A stretch of DNA of 11,585 nt from Acidithiobacillus_B sp049965315 (GCF_049965315.1 NZ_JBMFWL010000045.1:1-11585), one strand, 5' to 3'. Positions 1-6,659 are shown, counted from the stretch's first letter. A program made the numbers and translations. The notes: a model not told the origin generated them from the letters alone.

Positions 1-2
1 CT

Positions 3-857
3 CTCGGCAATGGCACGGACAACCGGGTTTATATCGGTGACCTCCAGGGCAACCTCTGGCGGATCGATTTGACTGCCCTCAACCCGGCAAATGGCCAAAA
101 GAACGTGCCTACGCCCGTAACCCTGCTCTTCAAGACGCCAACGCTGCCAGCCAGCATCAATGGCACGACCGTAAACCTGCCCCAACCCATCACCACCCCG
201 CCCCTGGTCACCCTCAACCCCAACTACCCGGCGCAACCGGGGCTGATGGTAATCTTTGGCACCGGCCAGCTTTTGCAGCAATCGGATCTGACCAATACCC
301 AGGTACAATCCGTCTATGGCGTATGGGATAAGGGAACCGGGTCCACGGTTACCCAATCCAGTCTGGTGCAACAAACCATCTATACTACCAACATTGGCGC
401 GACCCAAGTTCGCCTCATGTCCAAGAACCCCATCAACTGGTCCACCAATTCAGGCTGGTACGTGAATCTGCCCGCAACAGGCGAGCGCATGATCACGAAC
501 ATGTTGCTTTATGCTGGCCAAGTAATCTTTACTACTTATGCACCCACACCCAATGTCTGCGGAGCAGGCGGAAGCAGCTATCTGATGGACTTCAACTACG
601 CAACGGGAACTTCTTTCTCCAGCCCCGTCTTTGATGTCAATGGGGACGGCTTGATCAACTCCTTGGATACGGTCATCAACCCGCCAAGCGGCTATGGTCC
701 AAACCCCGGAGGAATCGCCCTGGGTTCAGGCTTCGCCTCCGCCCCAAGCCTTACCGGGAGTTTCATCACCCTTTCTCAAGGCAATGCCCTGAAATCCATC
801 CTGCACCAAACAGCAGGGATGGTCCCCCTCTACTGGAGGCTGCTCAATGGCCAATAA
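3..857 (+). CDS. pilY1: PilY1-type type IV pilus biogenesis/tip adhesin, C-terminal part (5' end outside window)
   Basis: The frame is open from the left edge, and 284 residues are visible. PilY1/PilC proteins are secreted, sit at the tip of type IV pili, and act in pilus extension, adhesion and surface sensing. The visible part is the end of the conserved C-terminal beta-propeller. Residues 9-23 read VYIGDLQGNLWRIDL, a hallmark of the family. Later come a GLMVIFGTGQ block, a YGVWDK block, a GWYVNLPATGERMI block and the usual IFTTYAP...C..GGSSYLMDF stretch. Residues 211-222 (bases 633-668) form a textbook EF-hand/dockerin-like loop, DVNGDGLINSLD, probably binding calcium. The C-terminus VPLYWRLLNGQ resembles the usual short basic/aromatic PilY1 end. 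The true start and the variable N-terminal adhesive domain lie upstream. The last 11 bases overlap the next gene. Family assignment is secure; its role here is inferred from the family. Confidence 0.92.
   Translation, partial: LGNGTDNRVYIGDLQGNLWRIDLTALNPANGQKNVPTPVTLLFKTPTLPASINGTTVNLPQPITTPPLVTLNPNYPAQPGLMVIFGTGQLLQQSDLTNTQVQSVYGVWDKGTGSTVTQSSLVQQTIYTTNIGATQVRLMSKNPINWSTNSGWYVNLPATGERMITNMLLYAGQVIFTTYAPTPNVCGAGGSSYLMDFNYATGTSFSSPVFDVNGDGLINSLDTVINPPSGYGPNPGGIALGSGFASAPSLTGSFITLSQGNALKSILHQTAGMVPLYWRLLNGQ
835..839 (+). promoter_or_regulatory. Ribosome binding site GGAGG inside the end of pilY1
   Basis: A perfect GGAGG lies 7 bases before the ATG at 847, inside the last codons of pilY1. It decides the start of the overlapping small gene and argues that this gene is really translated. 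Confidence 0.75.
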
Positions 858-1137
858 ACCGCTTTCCCATGCTTTTGCCCACACTTTGCTCGCTGCCGCA
901 TTTTTGGCGCTCGCGCCAGTATCGGCATCCGCTATAGCGCTCACCCCTGCCTGGGGACCAAACGCAGGGAAAAAACTTCCCCCGCCCAACGTCCAGGAAG
1001 GGCCCGCCCTGCCTTTTCCCCGCGGGGGTGAAAATCTTGCACCCCAGGTCCCCGGCAGAGGCCCTGGCAACTCCGAACTGCGCAAGGGCAGATCAGACAC
1101 CATTGATATCCCCTTGAAGGCCCATTCAGCCCAATAA
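847..1137 (+). CDS. Small exported proline/glycine-rich protein, unknown function
   Basis: This is a 96-residue protein that I do not recognise. The first ~29 residues look like a Sec signal peptide: a positively charged start, the hydrophobic stretch LLAAAFLALAPV, and an ASA cleavage site. The predicted mature part is about 67 residues, rich in Pro and Gly, with no cysteine and no membrane segment, and probably mostly unstructured. The start at 847 has a perfect GGAGG 7 bases upstream and overlaps the pilY1 stop by 11 bases in another frame, so the two are likely translated together. A strong terminator follows 21 bases after the stop, which makes this the last gene of the pilY1 unit. A periplasmic or pilus-related role is only a guess from position. 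The coding call rests on signal peptide, ribosome site and placement, not on homology. Confidence 0.65.
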   Translation: MANKPLSHAFAHTLLAAAFLALAPVSASAIALTPAWGPNAGKKLPPPNVQEGPALPFPRGGENLAPQVPGRGPGNSELRKGRSDTIDIPLKAHSAQ

Positions 1138-1158
1138 ATCAGCCTTAACCCACACCTC

Positions 1159-1185
1159 CGCCTGCCCCAGGGCAGGCGTTTTTTT
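1159..1185 (+). terminator. Rho-independent terminator after the pilY1 unit
   Basis: The perfect stem CGCCTGCC / GGCAGGCG (1159-1166 and 1171-1178) has loop CCAG and is followed directly by seven Ts (1179-1185). It is a strong intrinsic terminator 21 bases after the stop of the small exported-protein gene. Confidence 0.93.
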
Positions 1186-1213
1186 ACCTCCCGCCCTCGT
1201 GTACCATGCACCC

Positions 1214-2212
1214 ATGGAAAACTTCTTCAGTCACTACGCCCTCTTCCTCGCCGACACCGCCACCATCGTCGTGGCCATCCTGGTCATCGCCGGCGGCCTG
1301 GTCGCCATCGGCAAGCGGAAAGGCAAGAGCGGCGGCCAGATCCAGGTGACGGACCTGAACCGCCAACTGGAAGCCATGGGCGACAGCATCCAGACGGCGC
1401 GCTTGTCCAGGAAGGCGGGCAAGGCCTTGCAAAAAACCCGCAAGGCCCAGCGCAAGGCCGAGGCCAAATCGGATAGCACCAAGCCCTGCGCCTACTTCCT
1501 GGATTTCAAGGGGGATCTCCGCGCCTCGGCCCTCGCCGCCCTGCGCGAGGAGATCAGCGCCGTGCTGCAGGCGGCGCAGCCCGGCGACGAGGTCCTGCTG
1601 CGCATCGAAAGCGGCGGCGGCATGGTCAACAGCTATGGGCTGGCGGCGGCGCAACTCCTGCGCCTGCGCGCGGCCAAGCTGCCCCTGACGGTGATGGTGG
1701 ATACGGTGGCCGCCAGCGGCGGCTATCTCATGGCGGTGGTGGCGGATCGCATCATCGCCGCCCCCTTCGCCATGATCGGCTCCATCGGCGTCATCGCCCA
1801 GATCCCCAACTTCCACCGCTGGCTGCGCAGCAAGAACATCGACATGGAGCAGTTCACCGCCGGCAAGTTCAAGCGCACCGTCACCCTCTTCGGCGAAAAC
1901 ACCGAGGCCGGCCGGGCCAAGCTGCGCGAGGAACTGGAAGAAACCCACGCCCATTTCCGCGACTTCGTCCAGACCTACCGCTCCCAACTGGACCTGGCCA
2001 AGGTCGCCACCGGCGAGGCCTGGCTGGGCAGCAAGGCACTGGAACTGGGCCTCATCGACGCCCTCGGCACCAGCGACGACGAACTGTTGAACGCCGCCAA
2101 GCGCGCCAAGGTCCTCGCCGTCCACTACCAGCGCAAAAGCACCCTTCCCCAACGCCTGGGCCTTGCCGCCCAGAAAAGCTGGGACGGCCTCTGGCAAGCG
2201 CCGCTGTCCTGA
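1214..2212 (+). CDS. sohB: SohB, inner-membrane signal-peptide-peptidase-like serine protease (family S49)
   Basis: This 332-residue protein aligns along its whole length with E. coli SohB (about 349 residues). Residues ~9-32 form an N-terminal membrane anchor (HYALFLADTATIVVAILVI), then comes a charged Lys/Arg/Ala linker (33-90), then the S49 peptidase domain. The expected catalytic Ser168 is in the block TVAASGGYLMAVVAD, and the general base Lys220 is in TAGKFKRT, matching the Ser/Lys dyad of SppA-type enzymes. SohB is thought to degrade membrane-associated peptides on the periplasmic side; no natural substrate is well established. I chose ATG 1214 because MENFF.HYALFLA matches the start of other SohB proteins. 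A GTG at 1199 would add five residues. Neither start has a visible Shine-Dalgarno sequence, and only 28 bases separate the terminator T-run from the ATG. It is convergent with the pyruvate-kinase-like gene. Confidence 0.94.
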   Translation: MENFFSHYALFLADTATIVVAILVIAGGLVAIGKRKGKSGGQIQVTDLNRQLEAMGDSIQTARLSRKAGKALQKTRKAQRKAEAKSDSTKPCAYFLDFKGDLRASALAALREEISAVLQAAQPGDEVLLRIESGGGMVNSYGLAAAQLLRLRAAKLPLTVMVDTVAASGGYLMAVVADRIIAAPFAMIGSIGVIAQIPNFHRWLRSKNIDMEQFTAGKFKRTVTLFGENTEAGRAKLREELEETHAHFRDFVQTYRSQLDLAKVATGEAWLGSKALELGLIDALGTSDDELLNAAKRAKVLAVHYQRKSTLPQRLGLAAQKSWDGLWQAPLS

Positions 2213-2248
2213 ACCTGATTCGCATCACCCCACCCGTCGGGGGAAATC

Positions 2249-2263
2249 GCGGCCATGGGCCGC
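2249..2263. terminator. Possible hairpin between convergent genes
   Basis: GCGGCC-ATG-GGCCGC forms a 6-bp GC-only stem with a 3-base loop in the 63-base gap between sohB and the pyruvate-kinase-like gene. No T-run follows on either strand, so it is at best a weak, bidirectional structure. Confidence 0.3.
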
Positions 2264-2275
2264 TCCTGCTCGGAT

Positions 2276-4096
2276 TCAGCCGCCATCCTGCCAGTGCAGC
2301 GCCCGCAAGCGGGTGAATTTCTTGCGCTGGTGGTCCTGCATGCGGGTGAGGATGTCGTCGAGGGTATGCACCGCCTCGGCAACGAAGGGACCCTTGTTGA
2401 GCATGACGCACTCGGCGCGCACCCCCATGGCGGCGTCGGTCAGCTCGGGGCGGGAGATGCTGCCCTTCCTGGTGAGCGTTTCCAGGACCTGGGTGGCCCA
2501 GATCACCGGCAGATGCGCGGCCTCCGCCAACCACAGGATCTCCTCCTGCACCTCCGTCAACCGCTCCGGCCCCACTTCCACCGCCAGGTCGCCCCGCGCC
2601 ACCATCACCCCCAGCGGCTGCCGCCCCAGGGCCGCCAGCAGGATCTCCGGCAGGCGGCGAAAGGCCTGGGCCGTCTCGATCTTGGCAATGATGCCCAGGT
2701 GGGTGGCCTGCCGTTGTTGCAACGCCTCCAGCAACGCCCCCATGTGCGCGCCGCTTTCGACAAAGGAGAACCCCACCATGTCCACCAGCGGAATGATGAC
2801 GTCCAAATCGGCCAGATCCTTATCGCTCAAAGGGGGCAGATTCAGCGGCAGGCCGGGGAAGTTCAGGCCGCGATCCGGCAACAGACGCGCCCCACCCGGT
2901 TTGGCATGGGTGATGCGCAGCAGGGCCCCTTTCGGACCTTGGGCCTCCACCACCGCCGCCATCTTGCCGTCATCCACCCACACCGCCTGCCCTGGAGGCA
3001 GTCTTTCCACCAGCGCGGGGATCGTACAGGCCACCTGCGCCGGCTGGTCGGCAGCCGCCGCCCGCCCTTGCCCGGCGTCGCTGCTCAGCAACAGGAGATC
3101 CCCCACCTCCAGCACGATCTGCACCGGCGCTGCGGGGATACCAGCCACCACCCCCCGGCAATGGCGCCGGCGGCGGCTCTGCCAGGCATTGCCATTGACG
3201 AGATAGCTTCCCTGCATACAGTGCAGGGTCAGAACACCCCCTTCCACGGCATCCACCACCAATACGCGCTCCTTGCCCCGCGCATCCACGCAGAGCAGTT
3301 CTTCGGCCACCCGGGGCGCAGAGCTGCCCGCCGTCGGCAGGAGCACGCACTGAACCCCGCCGGGCAAGGCCACCTCCGCCTGGATGGACACAATGGCCCG
3401 CAAGTGTGCAGGCGCCTGCAGGCGCCCCAAACGGTCGCGTTGTGGTCGCAGATGGAGCACTCCCGGCTCCATGGGCAAAGGGCCGGTACGGATCTTGTGG
3501 CCCGCCAGATCCGCGAGGATCCTGCACGATCCTCCCTGCTCCTGCATGGCCTGATGGAGATTTTTCACCATCGCCCGCCATTGTTCGGGACCGTCATGGG
3601 CGCAATTGATGCGCGCCACATCCATGCCCGTCGCCAGCAAGGATTGCAAGAAAGCGGGGTCATCCGCCCGTTCACCCGGCAATGTCACCATGATGCGGGT
3701 GCTGCGGTGCTCCCGGGCCGGCCCCAGGAGCCGCTCCGTATTCTGGATCAGCAGGCGCATGCCTTCATCAGGGCGAAGGGTCGCCTGTTCCCCGGCCTCC
3801 GGCTCCGGCCGGCCCAAGGCCGCAGACAGCAAGGCGATGATGTGATCCAGGGTATCCAGCACATGGCTCTCGGAGCGCCCCAAAGAGGAGAGCCCCTGCC
3901 CTGCCAGGGCCTCCTGCAACGGACGCAGATCCACCCGGCGCAGGGCGAGATAATGCAGCATATTGTGCACGCCCGGATGCAGGCGCAGGGTCGGGTCCTG
4001 CCCCTCCAGAACCACCATGCGTGCCTCGCTCTCGCGCAGCACGCGGGCACGCAGCGCCTCCAGGGCGGCGAGGAGGTCCTGCCAGTCACCGTTCAT
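2276..4096 (-). CDS. Pyruvate-kinase-like protein with N-terminal extension and no C-terminal regulatory domain
   Basis: This is a 606-residue protein. Residues 1-130 form a helical domain, with the block NMLHYLALRRVDLRPLQ at 45-61, found in the extended pyruvate-kinase-like family. The barrel starts at TRIMVTLPGE (133) and carries ARINCAHD (161-168; Arg162, Asn164). ADLAGHKIRTG (195-205) follows, corresponding to LDTKGPEIRTG of classical enzymes. The B-domain region (~206-405) is about twice the usual size and ends with VWVDDGK and RGLNFPGLPL. Catalytic AKIE (Lys472, Glu474), ARGD (500-503) and ATQVLE (Thr535) are present, so phosphoryl transfer between phosphoenolpyruvate and ADP is plausible. 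MLNKGP (565-570) replaces the usual SGETAKG, and the chain stops without the C-terminal allosteric domain. The start at 4096 is chosen because its ATG overlaps the upstream gene's TGA as ATGA. The open frame continues to 4207, but that extension does not look like protein. Pyruvate kinase activity is likely but not certain. Confidence 0.9.
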   Translation of the reverse strand: MNGDWQDLLAALEALRARVLRESEARMVVLEGQDPTLRLHPGVHNMLHYLALRRVDLRPLQEALAGQGLSSLGRSESHVLDTLDHIIALLSAALGRPEPEAGEQATLRPDEGMRLLIQNTERLLGPAREHRSTRIMVTLPGERADDPAFLQSLLATGMDVARINCAHDGPEQWRAMVKNLHQAMQEQGGSCRILADLAGHKIRTGPLPMEPGVLHLRPQRDRLGRLQAPAHLRAIVSIQAEVALPGGVQCVLLPTAGSSAPRVAEELLCVDARGKERVLVVDAVEGGVLTLHCMQGSYLVNGNAWQSRRRRHCRGVVAGIPAAPVQIVLEVGDLLLLSSDAGQGRAAAADQPAQVACTIPALVERLPPGQAVWVDDGKMAAVVEAQGPKGALLRITHAKPGGARLLPDRGLNFPGLPLNLPPLSDKDLADLDVIIPLVDMVGFSFVESGAHMGALLEALQQRQATHLGIIAKIETAQAFRRLPEILLAALGRQPLGVMVARGDLAVEVGPERLTEVQEEILWLAEAAHLPVIWATQVLETLTRKGSISRPELTDAAMGVRAECVMLNKGPFVAEAVHTLDDILTRMQDHQRKKFTRLRALHWQDGG

Positions 4097-4405
4097 GAAG
4101 CAAGGGGCGGCAACGCAGCGCGGGGAACGAAGGCTGCGCCATAAAGCTCCGCCTCCGGATGGAGCACGCGGACTCGCGCTCCGGGCAGATCGCTCTGCAG
4201 ACTGCATGGCCCTCCGTATCCGCGGGCGTGCGCTGGCGTTTCTGCGCTGGCGGAGAAGACCGGCGGGAGCGCGCTGAGGCCATCGTCATCGGGCAGATTT
4301 TCGCTGTGTAAAAACAGCCCGCCGCTGCTCGGCAACGCCACACCCCCGGATTCCGGACAAGCGGCCCAGGTAGTGCTGAAAACGCGGCCAGTCCTGCCCC
4401 TGCAT
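4093..4405 (-). pseudogene. Small unrecognised gene with an apparent frameshift at a G5 run, coupled to the pyruvate-kinase-like gene
   Basis: From ATG 4405, with a strong Shine-Dalgarno sequence, the frame reads MQGQDWPRFQHYLGRLSGIR and then runs into a stop at 4286. A second frame, open from about 4404 to 4093, reads VALPSSGGLFLHSENLP onward from 4341 and ends SALPPVF..., ...LHPEAELYGAAFVPRAALPPLAS. Removing one G from the five Gs at 4343-4347 joins the two into one 103-residue protein (21 + 82 residues). Third codon positions are GC-rich in both parts, as in the neighbouring genes. The second part ends with TGA at 4095-4093, overlapping the ATG of the pyruvate-kinase-like gene as ATGA, which supports it as real coding sequence. 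I recognise no domain; there is no signal peptide or membrane segment. It could be a recent pseudogene, a sequencing error, or a gene using slippage. The alternative is an 82-residue gene starting at GTG 4341, without a good ribosome site. Confidence 0.55.
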
Positions 4406-4411
4406 CACGAT

Positions 4412-4418
4412 CCCCTCC
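4412..4418 (-). promoter_or_regulatory. Ribosome binding site GGAGGGG before the frameshifted small gene
   Basis: GGAGGGG on the minus strand lies 6 bases before ATG 4405. It is one of the strongest ribosome sites in the window and fixes the start of the small gene to the frame upstream of the shift. Confidence 0.6.
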
Positions 4419-4507
4419 ACGCACGGCGCGTTTTCCAAGAACAATCCGAGCGTAGCAGACGAATGTGACACTATGATGACGCCTTACCGCTTGCGATTAA
4501 CTTCCCA

Positions 4508-4891
4508 TCAGCCCCGCAACGCCCCCACCCCCACCAGGATCCATGCCACGATGAAAGCCGTGCCGCCAAAGGGAGCAAGGATCGCCATCCACATCCAGCC
4601 CGTCAGGGTCAACACCGTCAGGCCGCCGCAAAAAAGAAAAATCCCCAGCAACATGATCCAACCAGCCCAGCGCAGGAGGGTCACACTGCGTCCCTGCTGG
4701 GACTGCATCAGGATACCCACCAGGATCAGCCCCAGCGCATGATAGATCTGAAACTGGTTGGCGATATGATAGATGTTCATCAGCGCCGGGCTCAGCCGCC
4801 CCTGCAGGAGATGGGAGCCGACGGCGCCCAGGGCCATGGCCAAGGCCGCCAAAAAGCCGCCCCAGGCCACGAAAACATTACCGGGCTTCAT
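4508..4891 (-). CDS. DUF423 family small integral membrane protein (YgdD-like)
   Basis: A 127-residue protein with about four hydrophobic segments: ~6-25, ~46-64, ~74-96 and ~100-124. Family signs are the N-terminal small-residue-rich helix with LGAVGSHLL (compare GAFGAHAL in relatives), then YHALGLILVG, then a W...GI.LF.GGL..LTLTG block, then LAPFGGTAFIVAWILV. The molecular function of DUF423 is not known. The start at 4891 was chosen because it overlaps the stop of the PLD-like gene as ATGA and gives the usual family length (about 120-130 residues). A longer frame to 4969 exists but lies wholly over the PLD coding sequence. It follows the PLD-like gene in an operon and is 102 bases upstream of the small frameshifted gene. 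Confidence 0.88.
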   Translation of the reverse strand: MKPGNVFVAWGGFLAALAMALGAVGSHLLQGRLSPALMNIYHIANQFQIYHALGLILVGILMQSQQGRSVTLLRWAGWIMLLGIFLFCGGLTVLTLTGWMWMAILAPFGGTAFIVAWILVGVGALRG

Positions 4892-5508
4892 TGCTGAAAG
4901 CCGTGGCTCAGGGATTTGCGCCACTGCCAGTCGCGCACATACGCCGCCGCCAGGGCGGGGGCGTTCCACAGGACGAGGACGTTCTCGGCGTTGTCCTTTT
5001 GCGCCGCCTTGGTGAAATTGAAACTGCCGGTCACCACGGTCATGCCGTCGATGATCATGACCTTGTTGTGGGCGATGCGGACCGAGCTATCGATCCAGAC
5101 CGGGATCTGGTGATTGATCAGGTAGGTAGCGCCGCTGTAACGCCCCGTCTCGTTGCTCTTGTCGAGAAGGACCGCCACGTCCACGCCGCGCGCCCGGGCC
5201 TGACCCAGCGCCCGGATGATGGGCGCGGAGGTGAAGCCGTAGGCCTGCACCAGGATTTGCCGCCGCGCCTGATCAATGGCCCGCACGATGACCTTCGTCC
5301 CATCGCCGTTGGGCGAGAAGGCCGCCGTCGCCGGGCTGTCCACCTGCACCTGGGCGGTGAGGGGCTGCGCCGACTGATCCGCCGTACCGCCTCCCCAGCC
5401 CGCGTCCTGCCGAATCTCCCGATGCCCTTCCCGGTGCCATGGGTATTCATAGGCCTGGGCCGCCAAGGGCAGCGCCGCCAGCAGCATCGCTAGGCACCCG
5501 ATCCGCAT
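4888..5508 (-). CDS. Exported phospholipase-D-like protein with a single HKD motif (Nuc-type endonuclease/phosphodiesterase)
   Basis: This 206-residue protein begins with a clear signal peptide (MRIGCLAMLLAALPLAAQA, then Y), so it is periplasmic or secreted. Residues ~20-60 are a polar linker. The catalytic domain starts at AAFSPNGDGTKVIVRAIDQA, with LVQAYGFTSAPII and VAVLLDKS. Its single HKD motif is complete: His147, Lys149 and Asp154 in HNKVMIIDG, followed by GSFNF (161-165). Proteins with one HKD act as dimers; the closest family of this size is the Nuc endonuclease / PLD-like diesterases, which cleave phosphodiester bonds in nucleic acids or lipids. The substrate cannot be read from the sequence. 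The start at 5508 is chosen for the signal peptide, with GGGGA just upstream; the open frame continues to 5547. It is the first gene of the leftward operon and divergent from the NDUFA9-like gene. Confidence 0.9.
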   Translation of the reverse strand: MRIGCLAMLLAALPLAAQAYEYPWHREGHREIRQDAGWGGGTADQSAQPLTAQVQVDSPATAAFSPNGDGTKVIVRAIDQARRQILVQAYGFTSAPIIRALGQARARGVDVAVLLDKSNETGRYSGATYLINHQIPVWIDSSVRIAHNKVMIIDGMTVVTGSFNFTKAAQKDNAENVLVLWNAPALAAAYVRDWQWRKSLSHGFQQ

Positions 5509-5572
5509 TTTCCCCACGCTCCCCTCCCATTGCCCGTAGCCCAACACCCAGAATAACCAATCAACCCGTCCC

Positions 5573-5583
5573 TATGCTATATT
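5573..5583 (+). promoter_or_regulatory. Possible -10 region for the NDUFA9-like gene
   Basis: TATGCTATATT is an AT-rich island 27-37 bases before the ATG and offers TATATT (5578-5583) as a -10 box. No convincing -35 lies at the right distance, so this is a weak call. Confidence 0.3.
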
Positions 5584-5609
5584 TACGCCGAAGCTACAGG
5601 GAGACAAAG

Positions 5610-6659
5610 ATGGCAATAAAAAAGGTTTGCATTCTCGGCGGGACCGGCTTCGTGGGCCGCCATCTGGCCGAGCGGCTCAGCCAGAAGGGATATTCCATAC
5701 AGATACTTACGCGCAACCGCGAACGCTACCGGGAGAAACTGCTGGTGCTTCCCGGCGTCGACCTGATCGAAGGCGACGTCCATAACCCGATCACCCTGGA
5801 AAAACATTTTGCGGGCATGGATGCCGTCATCAATCTCGTGGGCATCCTCAATGAACGCCATGCCGGGCGCAGCGATTATCCGCCGGAGCGCCATGGTGAC
5901 TTCGACCGCAACCACATCGAACTTCCCCGCCTGGTGGCCAACACCTGTGCCCAAGTAGGCGTACCGCGTCTGCTGCACATGAGCGCCCTGGGCGCCGATC
6001 CCGTCGGCCCCAGCGCCTATCTGCGCTCCAAAGGCATCGGCGAGGAGATTGTCCGGCAGTCCGGCCAGGACAGCGCCAAACTCGGCCACTTCACCTACCT
6101 CAACGGCCCCAAGCTGGTCTGGGGGCGCGGCCTCAAGGTCACCATTTTCCGGCCATCCGTGATCTTTGGGGAAGGCGACAGCTTCTTCAATCGCTTCGCC
6201 GGCCTGCTCCGCGCCATCCCCGTCGTCATGCCCCTGGCCAAAGCCCAGGCGAAAATGCAACCCGTGTGGGTGGAAGACGTCGTTACCGCCTACGTCCGCT
6301 CCCTGGACAACGCCGCCGCCTTTGGCCAGGCCTACGATCTCTGCGGCCCCAAGGTCTACACCCTCGGCGAACTGGTCGCCTACACCCAAAGCCTCATCGG
6401 CACCCATCGGGCCATTGTCCCCCTGCCCGATTGGCTGGCCGACCTGCAGGCCATGGTCCTGGAAAAACTCCCGGGGCAAATGCTCACCCGCGACAACCTG
6501 CGCTCCCTTTCCGTCGACAACGTCTGCGCCACCCCAGGCTACCCGAGCATTTTCGGCATCCAGCCCAGCGCTCTGGAAGCCATCGTGCCCGGCTACCTCG
6601 GCACGGGCAGCAACAAGGCCCGGCGCATGGCCGACCTGCGCCACCGGCGCCCCGGCTAG
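5610..6659 (+). CDS. NAD(P)-binding epimerase-like protein, complex I NDUFA9 family
   Basis: A 349-residue short-chain (extended) dehydrogenase fold. The Rossmann motif GGTGFVG is at residues 10-16, the acidic block VDLIEGDV at ~50-57, and DAVINLVGIL at 71-80. LLHMSALGAD (121-130) follows, then YLRSK (Tyr137, Lys141), which fits the YxxxK pair of active members. IFRPSVIFGEGDSFFNRF (179-196) and the VWVEDVVTAYV block (219-229) are typical of the NDUFA9-like subfamily. These proteins bind NAD(P)H. The mitochondrial member is a complex I accessory subunit, while the bacterial ones are stand-alone and poorly understood. A stretch of about 20 residues (152-174) before the RPS motif looks inserted compared with the usual short connection. 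ATG 5610 is chosen because AGGGAG lies a few bases upstream and the Rossmann motif starts seven residues later; an upstream in-frame extension overlaps the divergent gene's region. Confidence 0.9.
   Translation: MAIKKVCILGGTGFVGRHLAERLSQKGYSIQILTRNRERYREKLLVLPGVDLIEGDVHNPITLEKHFAGMDAVINLVGILNERHAGRSDYPPERHGDFDRNHIELPRLVANTCAQVGVPRLLHMSALGADPVGPSAYLRSKGIGEEIVRQSGQDSAKLGHFTYLNGPKLVWGRGLKVTIFRPSVIFGEGDSFFNRFAGLLRAIPVVMPLAKAQAKMQPVWVEDVVTAYVRSLDNAAAFGQAYDLCGPKVYTLGELVAYTQSLIGTHRAIVPLPDWLADLQAMVLEKLPGQMLTRDNLRSLSVDNVCATPGYPSIFGIQPSALEAIVPGYLGTGSNKARRMADLRHRRPG

Noticed and set aside
1184..2197. A 337-codon open frame on the minus strand opposite sohB
   Set aside because: Gly/Ala/Asp/His-rich antisense shadow; the plus strand carries conserved SohB motifs over the whole length.
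2255..4144. A 629-codon open frame on the plus strand opposite the pyruvate-kinase-like gene
   Set aside because: Its translation is extremely rich in His, Gln, Arg and Pro with no recognisable domain, as expected for the antisense of a GC-rich gene. The minus-strand frame has clear pyruvate kinase motifs.
4097..4207. N-terminal extension of the pyruvate-kinase-like protein to the start at 4207
   Set aside because: The extra 37 residues are Arg/Ser-rich and unlike a protein start. They overlap the frame of the upstream small gene, and the ATGA junction at 4096 is a better start.
4466..4476. The 11-mer ATCATAGTGTC (minus strand), also found at 7139-7149 upstream of the Sel1 gene, as a shared promoter element
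   Set aside because: Repeated 11-mers are expected by chance in a window of this size, no matching -35 boxes lie at a consistent distance, and the copies are at different distances from their genes.
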